Of a DNA stretch of 26,855 bases, positions 1 to 6,919 are shown piece after piece; position 1 is the first letter of the stretch, and each line of letters opens with the position of its first letter. The DNA is from Paracoccaceae bacterium. Its GTDB lineage: Bacteria > Pseudomonadota > Alphaproteobacteria > Rhodobacterales > Rhodobacteraceae. The notes beneath the pieces are model-generated. The model made no database searches. It was given only the letters and a program-made list of their open reading frames with translations, and was not told where the DNA came from. The stretch is taken from assembly GCA_021648225.1 (NCBI GenBank), contig JAKITE010000026.1, forward strand, positions 1 to 26,855. Direction: 5' to 3'. The position numbers and the translations under genes were made by a program.

Positions 1-3
1 AAT

Positions 4-25
4 GGTGGGCTGAAGCCCGCCCTAC
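4..25 (-). repeat. REP-like hairpin with GTAG end (variant arm sequence)
   Basis: Read on the minus strand, this begins GTAGG and continues into a GC-rich hairpin. On the plus strand the arms are GGTGGGC and GCCCGCC, with loop TGAA and one G-T pair. It faces the hairpin at 43-68, so the two GTAG ends are 17 bases apart. The arm sequence differs from the other copies in the window. Assignment to the REP class rests on the 5'-GTAG tetranucleotide plus hairpin, the known hallmark of REP elements mobilised by RAYT (TnpA-REP) proteins. No such protein is encoded here. Confidence 0.45.
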
Positions 26-42
26 GGCCTTCCCCAAGTTTT

Positions 43-68
43 GTAGGGTGCGTGGTTTCCACGCACCG
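43..68 (+). repeat. REP-like palindrome, copy 1
   Basis: GTAG at 43-46 is followed by a perfect 9-bp inverted repeat, GGTGCGTGG (47-55) and CCACGCACC (59-67), with a TTT loop. The same arms recur at 11809-11829, 11853-11873 and 12985-13005. It lies downstream of the BrnA stop codon, a usual place for REP elements. The repeat is seen directly; the REP name is inferred from the GTAG end and the hairpin. Confidence 0.75.
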
Positions 69-88
69 CCCGCGATTATAACCTGTGA

Positions 89-349
89 TTACAACCCCAA
101 TGCCTCGCGCAATTTGGCATTGGCCCGTGTTTGCCAGCCTTTGCCGTCAGCTTTCAGTTTTTCAATAATATCACGATCCAGAAACATGGTAACGCGTTTT
201 TTCTGCGCGCCATCCGGCAATTTGGGCCGCCCGCGCAGGATTTTGACCAGCTCGGGGAATTCCGAGGTTGGTTTGGCGTCCTTGAACCATTGCTCATCGA
301 GTTCGCGGACCTCTCCGTCATCGTCAATATATGGTTTTGGCTCTTTCAT
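89..349 (-). CDS. brnA: BrnA-type antitoxin
   Basis: This 86-residue protein matches the BrnA antitoxin family of type II toxin-antitoxin systems. BrnA proteins neutralise the BrnT ribonuclease toxin and repress their own operon through a C-terminal ribbon-helix-helix DNA-binding domain. Seen here are an acidic N-terminus, a GRPK motif near residue 40, then KKRVTMFLDRDIIEKLKA and GKGWQTRAN, the typical RHH strand and helices. The ATG overlaps the end of the upstream toxin frame, whose stop lies 25 bases inside this gene. This is the normal toxin-first, overlapping arrangement. What is odd is that the toxin frame has lost its start (see 324-599), so this antitoxin may be an orphan or depend on another promoter. 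Confidence 0.85.
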   Translation of the reverse strand: MKEPKPYIDDDGEVRELDEQWFKDAKPTSEFPELVKILRGRPKLPDGAQKKRVTMFLDRDIIEKLKADGKGWQTRANAKLREALGL

Positions 350-599
350 AGATAATCACCTCTCGTGCATTTGCCTTGCGAAGGCTGATAATGCAAACAT
401 TTTTACCGCGTTGCGTCCAAGCGCAGACATAAATCCGCCCGTCGATTTTTTCGAGTGAAGAAACGCGGCGCTCGCCGTAGTTAGTTCTTTTGTCTTCGTA
501 GCTTATAGCAGTTGCCCACTCAAAGCGTTCGATATCGCAAAAATCGACACCACGCTCTTTAAGCGTTCGGATACGTTTAGCGTCGTCCCATTCATATAT
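324..599 (-). pseudogene. brnT: BrnT-type toxin frame with no canonical start codon
   Basis: The minus-strand frame ending in TGA at 326-324 encodes 91 codons that look like a complete BrnT toxin: YEWDDAKRIRTLKERGVDF at the start, RIYVCAWTQRG in the middle and IISLRKANAREVIIYE near the end. BrnT is a small RelE-like ribonuclease encoded just before BrnA. The frame begins with ATA at 599-597, directly preceded by an in-frame TAA at 602-600. No ATG, GTG or TTG follows until a GTG in the last ten codons. BrnT proteins usually start M-x-YEWD or MYEWD, so the ATA sits where the ATG should be. No Shine-Dalgarno sequence is visible upstream. A single ATG-to-ATA change would explain it; translation from ATA or a sequencing error are alternatives. 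Confidence 0.7.
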
Positions 600-651
600 T
601 TAATATGCATATAATAAATGGGCTTACAAGGAGTTAATTCAAAAATTTATC

Positions 652-1392
652 CTACAGTGCTTTGGCGCCTAGTTCGGATTTCGTCGCTTCAATAAACGAA
701 TCTAAATTTGATTTGACGGTTTTTAACAGAGCGTCAAGCTCATCAGACTTTTGGGAATAAAAATGATGATCGACATCATCGCCGGAGCCGCCACGATCCA
801 CATTGCGGTCTGGATACATGCACAATCGTAAATTGTTGTTCGTATTTTTACGAATATTTGGGTAAACAAAAAAAGAATAAGCGACAAAGTTTAACAAATT
901 ATCGCATGACCGCAGAAATTCTCCGGTTTGAATACATAAATTTGGTGAGAGGAATTTGTTTTCAGAAAGTGAAAGAAATCGGGCACCCTGTCTCAGCGCG
1001 CGCGAGTCTTGGCTATAGTAAGAATGGTCATTCCAAAGACCGTCAAAATATTCCCTGATACGTTCATAGTCAACGATCTCCATGAAACGCGAAAGTATCT
1101 TGGCGTCGTGATCAACGACATCCGAATTTCCTAGCCTAAATTCACCTGTTTCATTTTTTGAATATATATAATGGTAGAACAAGCCTGCCATAATTAGAAA
1201 AACGCCATAGGGTTCCGTTCTCAGGTCGGGAATAGTTATGTCGATTTTTTGAAGAAGATTGGCCAATATTGGCCCCCATAGCTTTTGAGATACTAAGGCA
1301 GTGCCCGCCGTTACAACAATAAATGCAAGAGTGTTGTGGGTCTTTCGCCTCAGTTTGAGAAGGATCTTGATTATGGCGTCAATTTTTTCCAT
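652..1392 (-). CDS. Hypothetical two-helix membrane protein coupled to parE
   Basis: I do not recognise this 246-residue protein. Two hydrophobic segments, about residues 21-45 and 61-77, suggest it is anchored in the inner membrane, with a mostly hydrophilic C-terminal domain of about 165 residues. That domain has a tyrosine- and aspartate-rich stretch around VDYERIREYFDGLWNDHSYY and an acidic GGSGDDVDHHF motif. Its ATG overlaps the parE stop codon by one base (TAATG), which implies translational coupling to parE. It is clearly more AT-rich than parE, with many ATA and AAT codons, which suggests recent acquisition. A link to topoisomerase function is not supported by anything beyond position. 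Confidence 0.7.
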   Translation of the reverse strand: MEKIDAIIKILLKLRRKTHNTLAFIVVTAGTALVSQKLWGPILANLLQKIDITIPDLRTEPYGVFLIMAGLFYHYIYSKNETGEFRLGNSDVVDHDAKILSRFMEIVDYERIREYFDGLWNDHSYYSQDSRALRQGARFLSLSENKFLSPNLCIQTGEFLRSCDNLLNFVAYSFFVYPNIRKNTNNNLRLCMYPDRNVDRGGSGDDVDHHFYSQKSDELDALLKTVKSNLDSFIEATKSELGAKAL

Positions 1393-3377
1393 TAAACATC
1401 CAACCCCTCGACAAACTGCGCGTTCTCCTGTATATACTGAAACCGCAGCTCCGGCTTTTTACCCATCAGACGCTCCACCAGATCGCCGGTTTCGCCGGGT
1501 TCATCTTCGTCAATCGTGACCCGTATCAGGGTGCGACTGGCCGGATCCATTGTGGTTTCCTTTAGCTGCGCGGGGTTCATTTCCCCCAGCCCCTTAAACC
1601 GCGAAACATCGATTTTGCCCCGCGCGCCAAGGCCTTTTTCCAGCCATTCATCCCGCTCGAATTCCGTATTGGCATAGACCGATTTTGACCCTTGCGTCAG
1701 GCGATACAGCGGCGGATTGGCAAGATACAGATTTCCTGCATCAATCAGCGGCCGCATTTGGCTAAAGAAAAATGTCATAAGCAACGCGGCGATATGGGCG
1801 CCGTCTACATCCGCGTCGGTCATGATAATAATGCGTTCATAGCGCAGATCATTGACGTCGAATTTCAGCCCGTGTTGCACGCCCATGGCTTGACAAAGAT
1901 CATTAAGCTCCTGATTTTGCATCATTTTATTACTGGCCGCGCCCAGAACATTCAGGATTTTACCACGCAAAGGCAGGATCGCCTGCGTTTTACGATTACG
2001 CGCCTGTTTGGCTGAACCACCCGCAGAATCGCCCTCGACCAGAAATAATTCAGACCCCTCGCGACCACCCGAGCAATCCGCTAGTTTACCGGGCAAGCGC
2101 AGCTTTTTGGTCGCAGATTTACGTTGCGTGTCTTTTTCAGCCCGACGTCGCAAGCGTTCATCGGCGCGCAGCACCAGATAATCAAGGATCGCACCGGCGG
2201 ATTTATTGTCGGATGCCAGCCAATTGTCAAAATGGTCACGGACTGAATTTTCAACCAGCTTTGTCGCCTCGACCGTGGCTAGCCGGTCTTTGGTTTGGCC
2301 AACAAATTCAGGCTCTCGGATAAACACGGAAATCATCGCACAGCCGCCAGTCGTGAGGTCTTCGCGCACAATGCTGGCGGCTTTTTTGTTATGCACCAAT
2401 TCGCCGTAACCCCGAATGCCCTTCAGGATTGCGGCCCAGAAACCGGTTTCATGGCTGCCGCCCTCGGGGGTTGGCACGGTGTTGCAATAGGAATTGATAA
2501 ACCCGTCCCGCGCCGGGGTCCAGTTGATGGCCCATTCGACCTTACCCACGGTATCGCGCCCGAAACGGTCGGAAAAATCAACCGTTCCGGCAAAGGGTTT
2601 TTCGGAATAGGTCATATGCCCTTGCAGGGTTTCCCCCAGATAATCCGCCAAACCGCCGGGGAAATGAAAGCTGGCGGTAAGCGGGGTTTCGTCCCCGGCG
2701 CCTATGGTGCTTGGGTCACATTTCCAGCGGATTTCCACACCCGAAAACAGATAGGCCTTGGAGCGCACCATTTTCAGCAACCGCGCCGGTTTGAACCGCA
2801 GTTTGTTGCCAAAAATTTCAGCATCGGGATGAAAGGTTACCGATGTGCCGCGCCGGTTTTGCGTAGGGCCGACCTTTTCAATCGGGCCTTGGGGAATGCC
2901 GCGCGAAAATATCTGGCGATACAAGGTTTTGTTGCGCGCGACCTCGACCTCTACATGATCCGACAGCGCATTGACCACCGAAATACCGACCCCGTGCAAA
3001 CCGCCCGAGGTCTGATAGGCCTTGCCACCAAATTTACCCCCCGCATGCAGGGTGCACATGATGACCTCCAGCGCTGATTTATCGGGAAATTTTGGATGCG
3101 GATCAACCGGAATACCACGGCCATTATCGGTGATGGTAACCGAATAATCGCCGTGCAATTCGACCTCTATGCGGTTGGCATGGCCCGCGACAGCCTCGTC
3201 CATCGAATTGTCCAGCACCTCGGCCACCAAATGATGCAAGGCACGTTCATCCGTGCCGCCAATATACATGCCGGGGCGTTTTCGAACCGGTTCCAGCCCT
3301 TCCAGCACCTCGATCGACGAGGCGTCATAATCATTGCCGGAATCATCCTCGTTAAAGAGGTCTTTATCATCTGCCAT
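1392..3377 (-). CDS. parE: DNA topoisomerase IV subunit B
   Basis: This is the ATPase subunit of topoisomerase IV, which with ParC decatenates daughter chromosomes. The 661-residue protein shows the GHKL ATPase motifs in order: NSMDEA (about 57-62), DNGRGIP (84-90) and GGLHGVGISVVNAL (125-138). The TOPRIM part follows, with LFLVEGDSAGGSAKQ, PLRGKILNV and the Mg-binding MTDADVDGAHI. The length and the absence of the long GyrB C-terminal insertion favour ParE over GyrB. An upstream ATG would add 34 residues (MPWFVKG...) with no family resemblance. The start at 3377 gives MADDKDLF and the expected lead into SIEVLEGLEPVRKRPGMYIG. The stop overlaps the next gene's ATG by one base. Confidence 0.93.
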   Translation of the reverse strand: MADDKDLFNEDDSGNDYDASSIEVLEGLEPVRKRPGMYIGGTDERALHHLVAEVLDNSMDEAVAGHANRIEVELHGDYSVTITDNGRGIPVDPHPKFPDKSALEVIMCTLHAGGKFGGKAYQTSGGLHGVGISVVNALSDHVEVEVARNKTLYRQIFSRGIPQGPIEKVGPTQNRRGTSVTFHPDAEIFGNKLRFKPARLLKMVRSKAYLFSGVEIRWKCDPSTIGAGDETPLTASFHFPGGLADYLGETLQGHMTYSEKPFAGTVDFSDRFGRDTVGKVEWAINWTPARDGFINSYCNTVPTPEGGSHETGFWAAILKGIRGYGELVHNKKAASIVREDLTTGGCAMISVFIREPEFVGQTKDRLATVEATKLVENSVRDHFDNWLASDNKSAGAILDYLVLRADERLRRRAEKDTQRKSATKKLRLPGKLADCSGGREGSELFLVEGDSAGGSAKQARNRKTQAILPLRGKILNVLGAASNKMMQNQELNDLCQAMGVQHGLKFDVNDLRYERIIIMTDADVDGAHIAALLMTFFFSQMRPLIDAGNLYLANPPLYRLTQGSKSVYANTEFERDEWLEKGLGARGKIDVSRFKGLGEMNPAQLKETTMDPASRTLIRVTIDEDEPGETGDLVERLMGKKPELRFQYIQENAQFVEGLDV

Positions 3378-3605
3378 GGGGTTTCCCGAATCTGCTCGTT
3401 TTCCATCATTATGGCAGAATAGGGCAGGGAGATACAACATATAGCGATATTTTGCAGCCCCCTTGACAAACCACGGCAAAAAATTTCAAAACCAAACCGC
3501 AATCAAAGGACGCTGAGCGCGGCACGCATATGCGGCAACCGCAGCGCTGGCCCCTTTTGTGTTAAGATTGCCACATGCATCAGGGGGCCGAAATAGGAGA
3601 GCCTG

Positions 3606-4973
3606 ATGAAAACCATCATTGAACCCTTTCGCATCAAATCGGTTGAACCGATCCATATGACCACGCCGGAACAACGCCAGAAAATGCTGGAAAAAGCCCG
3701 TTTTAACCTGTTTGCCCTGCGCTCCAAAGACGTGATCATTGATTTGCTGACCGATAGCGGCACCGGCGCCATGAGCTCGGAACAATGGGCCAGCATCATG
3801 CGCGGCGATGAAAGCTATGCCGGGTCGCCGTCTTTTCAGCGGTTCGAGGCTGCGGTGCAAAACCTGATGCCGTTTGAACATATCATTCCCACCCATCAAG
3901 GCCGCGCTGCCGAGGCGATTTTGTTTTCCATTCTGGCGGGCATTGGCAAAAATATTCCTTCAAATACCCATTTTGACACCACGCGTGGCAATATCGAAAG
4001 CAGCGGTGCACGCGCCCATGATCTAGTAATTGCCGAGGGCACAGACCCGAACAGCCTGCATCCGTTCAAGGGCAATATGGACCTGAAACGGCTGGCGGAT
4101 TATCTGGATAAACACGGGCAAAGCGTGCCTTGTGTGATGCTGACCATCACCAATAATGCCGGTGGCGGCCAGCCGGTCAGCCTTGAGAATATTCGCGCCG
4201 TGGCGGCATTAGCCAAAAGCCATGGCCGGCCGTTTATCATTGATGGCTGTCGTTTTGCCGAAAATGCCTATTTCATCAAACAACGCGAATCCGGCCAGCA
4301 GGGGCGTGAAATTGCCGACATCGTGCGCGATTGTTTTTCGGTGGCGGATGGCATGACCATGAGCGCCAAAAAAGACGGTTTTGCCAATATCGGCGGCTGG
4401 CTGGCGCTGAATGATGCTGATCTGGCCGAACAAGCCCGTAACAAGCTGATCCAGACCGAGGGCTTTCCCACCTATGGTGGCCTGGCAGGGCGTGATCTGG
4501 AGGCCATCGCGCAGGGGTTAACCGAGATTATCGACGATGATTACCTGCGGTATCGTATCCGCACCAATGAATATATTGTGGAGCGGCTGGATGATATGGG
4601 TATTCCGGTGGTTAAACCCGCCGGTGGCCATGCGGTGTTTATTGATGCACGGCAATGGCTATCGCATATTCCACCCTTGCAATATCCGGGGCAGGCGGTG
4701 GCGGTCGGGCTTTATGAAATCGGCGGCATTCGCAGTTGTGAAATCGGCACGGTGATGTTTGGCCGGCAGCCCGATGGCAGTGAAATACCCGCCGCGATGG
4801 ATCTGGTGCGCCTTGCCATGCCGCGCCGCACCTATACGCAATCGCATGCGGATTATATTGTCGAAACCTGCGCTGAATTGATGGAAAGCAAAGACAGCTT
4901 AAAGGGGTATCGTATTACCAAAGAGCCGAAAATCATGCGTCATTTCACCAGCCATTTTGAAAAACTGGCCTAG
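3606..4973 (+). CDS. tnaA: Tryptophanase (tryptophan indole-lyase)
   Basis: This PLP enzyme cleaves L-tryptophan to indole, pyruvate and ammonia. The 455-residue protein is collinear with the tryptophanase / tyrosine phenol-lyase family: EPFRIKSVEP at the N-terminus, IDLLTDSGTGAMS, PTHQGR, ITNNAGGGQPVS and the PLP lysine in MSAKKD (Lys256). Three positions separate the two enzymes, and all point to tryptophanase. Asp124 in FDTT replaces the phenol-lyase Thr, Ile380 in CEIGT replaces the phenol-binding Arg, and His446 in RHFT replaces the Phe. The start is supported by AGGAGA at 3595-3600. No tnaC-like leader peptide and no tnaB permease are visible. The gene stands alone, divergent from parE, and its stop abuts a relic of another gene (4973-5023). 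Confidence 0.92.
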   Translation: MKTIIEPFRIKSVEPIHMTTPEQRQKMLEKARFNLFALRSKDVIIDLLTDSGTGAMSSEQWASIMRGDESYAGSPSFQRFEAAVQNLMPFEHIIPTHQGRAAEAILFSILAGIGKNIPSNTHFDTTRGNIESSGARAHDLVIAEGTDPNSLHPFKGNMDLKRLADYLDKHGQSVPCVMLTITNNAGGGQPVSLENIRAVAALAKSHGRPFIIDGCRFAENAYFIKQRESGQQGREIADIVRDCFSVADGMTMSAKKDGFANIGGWLALNDADLAEQARNKLIQTEGFPTYGGLAGRDLEAIAQGLTEIIDDDYLRYRIRTNEYIVERLDDMGIPVVKPAGGHAVFIDARQWLSHIPPLQYPGQAVAVGLYEIGGIRSCEIGTVMFGRQPDGSEIPAAMDLVRLAMPRRTYTQSHADYIVETCAELMESKDSLKGYRITKEPKIMRHFTSHFEKLA

Positions 4974-5023
4974 AATCCTGTGTCGGTGCCCCCGAATGTC
5001 ACAGGTTCATCCGCGATAATATG
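4973..5023 (-). pseudogene. 51-bp relic of an osmC-type gene
   Basis: This stretch matches 7229-7279, inside the hydrolase-OsmC fusion gene, at 46 of 51 bases. Read on the minus strand it encodes HIIADEPVTFGGTDTGF, against HIIADEPVAFGGTDAGF in the intact gene. Two of the five base differences are silent and the other three give two Ala-to-Thr changes. Outside the 51 bases the similarity stops abruptly on both sides. It begins on the last base of the tnaA stop codon. It looks like a leftover of a second, diverged osmC-like gene or a recombination scar, not an expressed gene. Confidence 0.7.
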
Positions 5024-5130
5024 TAGGCCGTGTAAACCTATCCAAACTTGATGTTTTGGAGTTAGATTACTCTCCCGCGCTGCGTTTGGGCCAGGCCCTC
5101 GGCTTTGCCATCGGGGGGCGCTGCGCTGGC

Positions 5131-5595
5131 TTATTGGGGGAAAGCCTGGGGCAATACCCGGCTTTGCTTAACGATACCGTAAGCGAAGCTTGTATTGATC
5201 GAGGCAATTGAGGGTATTGGGTGAATGCGCTCTCTGATGAAGGTTTCATAGCCTTCCAGGCTTGGGACCACTACACGGAGCAGATAATCGGTATCGCCGG
5301 TCATAAGATGGCAATCAATTATTTCGTCGATCTTGCGGATGTTGCGCTCAAACTCTTGTGCGGCGCTGGACGAATGGTGATTTAGGCGGATTTGCACAAA
5401 CACCGTGATTGGCAGCCCATAGGCCTTTTGGTTGACGATGGCGGTATAGCCCTCAATTATGCCGTTTTGTTCAAGGTTGCGCAAGCGGCGCAGGCAGGGA
5501 GAAGGGGATAGGTCTACCCGTTCGGCCAGCTCTGCGTTGCTGAGTCGGCCATTTACTTGCAGCTCTCGCAAAATTTGTTGGTCTTTATTGTCCAT
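5131..5595 (-). CDS. Lrp/AsnC family regulator, divergent from methionine gamma-lyase
   Basis: This is a leucine-responsive-type transcription factor of 154 residues. The N-terminal helix-turn-helix covers about residues 4-47 (DQQILRELQVNGRLSNAEL, then SPSPCLRRLRNLEQNGIIEGY). The C-terminal RAM (amino-acid-binding) domain follows, with VFVQIRLNHH, the CHLMTGDTDYLLRVVVPSLEGYE signature and a final SINTSFAYGIVKQ. Lrp proteins of this type form octamers or dimers and sense amino acids. It is transcribed away from the methionine gamma-lyase gene across a 116-bp gap that holds a near-perfect Lrp box. Pseudomonas putida has the same layout, with mdeR (Lrp family) divergent from mdeA, so an MdeR-like activator of methionine breakdown is the best guess. 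Control of the nearby tnaA is possible. Confidence 0.88.
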   Translation of the reverse strand: MDNKDQQILRELQVNGRLSNAELAERVDLSPSPCLRRLRNLEQNGIIEGYTAIVNQKAYGLPITVFVQIRLNHHSSSAAQEFERNIRKIDEIIDCHLMTGDTDYLLRVVVPSLEGYETFIRERIHPIPSIASINTSFAYGIVKQSRVLPQAFPQ

Positions 5596-5609
5596 TTTGC
5601 AACCTTTTT

Positions 5610-5624
5610 TAGCAATTTATGCTA
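5610..5624. promoter_or_regulatory. Probable Lrp operator
   Basis: TAGCAATTTATGCTA is a 5-bp inverted repeat with a 5-base AT-rich centre; one more base on each side extends it to TTAGCA/TGCTAA. It fits the E. coli Lrp consensus YAGHAWATTWTDCTR at 14 of 15 positions. It ends 88 bases before the methionine gamma-lyase ATG and starts 14 bases upstream of the Lrp-family ATG, so it could serve both autoregulation and control of the lyase. The match is seen directly; binding is inferred. Confidence 0.65.
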
Positions 5625-5711
5625 ACATAAAGCCATACTGAGGCATAATGCGCAAGAAAATGTGTTGAGGAAAGTGCTATTCTTTGCCCGAACAGAGCTT
5701 AAAGGAATCCC

Positions 5712-6911
5712 ATGCCAAAACCATCCAACAACCCGCCCGCAGGCCTTGCCACCCGTGCCATTCACTTCGGTTATGATCCGCAAGACGAGCATGGTGCGTT
5801 GACCCCGCCGTTGCATTTGACCTCGACCTACGCCTTTGAAACAGCCGAGGCCGGTGGCGAGGTTTTTGCAGGTGAACGCGAGGGCTTTGTTTATTCCCGC
5901 GTTGGCAACCCGACCTCGGATTTGCTGGAACGGCGCATTGCCAACCTTGAGGGCGGCGAGGCGGCGCTTGCGACATCATCGGGTATGGGGGCGATTACGG
6001 CCCTGTTCTGGACCTATCTAGAGTCGGGTGATGAAATCATTACCGATCTTACGCTTTATGGCTGCACATTCGCGCTGTTCAGCCACGGCTTTCCGCGTTT
6101 TGGCATCAAGGTTACCCATATTGATATGACCGATCCCGCCAATCTGGAGGCCGCGATTAACGATAAAACCAAGTTTGTCTATTTCGAGACCCCCGCCAAC
6201 CCGAATATGCGGATTGTGGACATTGCGACCATTTCAAAGATAACCCACAAACATGGGGCGCGGGTGATTGTGGACAACACTTATGCCACTCCGATCATCA
6301 CCCGCCCGATTGAGCTGGGCGCGGATTTTGTGGTGCATTCGGCCACAAAATACCTTGGCGGGCATGGTGATCTGCTGGCCGGAATTGTGGTCGGGCGGCT
6401 TGAGGAAATGGTCAATGTGCGGACCATTGGCGTGAAAGACATGACCGGTGCAGTGATTGCCCCGTTTAATGCCATGCTGATTTTGCGGGGTTTCAAAACG
6501 CTTGAGTTGCGCATGGAGCGCCACAGCCAAAACGCCCTGAAAATCGCGCAGATGCTGGAGGCCCATCCGGCGGTAGACTGGGTGAATTATCCCGGCTTGG
6601 ACAGTTTTGCGCAGCATGAACTGGCAGCAAAGCAGATGGCATTGTTTGGTGGTATGATCGCATTTGAGGTCAAAGGTGGCTTTGAAGCCGGTAAAAAGGT
6701 GATGAACGCGCTAAGCATGATCCATCGTGCCGTTAGCCTTGGGGATGCAGAAACCCTGATCCAGCATCCGGCGTCGATGACCCACGTTACCTATGCCCCC
6801 GAAGAACGCGAGGCGCATGGTATTAGCGAAGGCTTGATCCGTATCTCGGCTGGGTTGGAAAATGTTGATGATATTCTGATAGACCTTGGCCAAGCTTTGC
6901 AGCAGGCATAA
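5712..6911 (+). CDS. mdeA: Methionine gamma-lyase
   Basis: This cytosolic PLP enzyme of the Cys/Met metabolism family splits L-methionine into methanethiol, 2-oxobutyrate and ammonia. The 399-residue protein has the family landmarks: the SRVGNPT motif (62-68), Tyr116-Gly-Cys118 in LYGCTF, DNTYATP (188-194) and the PLP lysine Lys213 in SATKYLGGHGD. The cysteine at this place (Cys116 of the P. putida enzyme) is the known mark of methionine gamma-lyase; cystathionine gamma-synthase and beta-lyase lack it. The ATG is preceded by AAAGGA at 5701-5706. It stands alone, divergent from the Lrp-type regulator, and converges on the hydrolase-OsmC gene with 8 bases between stops. O-acetylhomoserine sulfhydrylase is a less likely alternative. 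Confidence 0.88.
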   Translation: MPKPSNNPPAGLATRAIHFGYDPQDEHGALTPPLHLTSTYAFETAEAGGEVFAGEREGFVYSRVGNPTSDLLERRIANLEGGEAALATSSGMGAITALFWTYLESGDEIITDLTLYGCTFALFSHGFPRFGIKVTHIDMTDPANLEAAINDKTKFVYFETPANPNMRIVDIATISKITHKHGARVIVDNTYATPIITRPIELGADFVVHSATKYLGGHGDLLAGIVVGRLEEMVNVRTIGVKDMTGAVIAPFNAMLILRGFKTLELRMERHSQNALKIAQMLEAHPAVDWVNYPGLDSFAQHELAAKQMALFGGMIAFEVKGGFEAGKKVMNALSMIHRAVSLGDAETLIQHPASMTHVTYAPEEREAHGISEGLIRISAGLENVDDILIDLGQALQQA

Positions 6912-6919
6912 AGCAGGTT

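Noticed and set aside
2295..3077. 260-codon plus-strand frame inside parE
   Set aside because: It is the antisense shadow of a conserved gene, with low-complexity composition and no ribosome site.
3463..3491. TTGACA box as tnaA promoter
   Set aside because: The -35 is perfect, but the sequence 17 bases later (TCAAAA) is a poor -10, so I cannot support it.
5067..5130. GC-rich block after the Lrp stop, open on both strands
   Set aside because: No family resemblance in either strand; it probably only reflects composition or an unnamed intergenic repeat.
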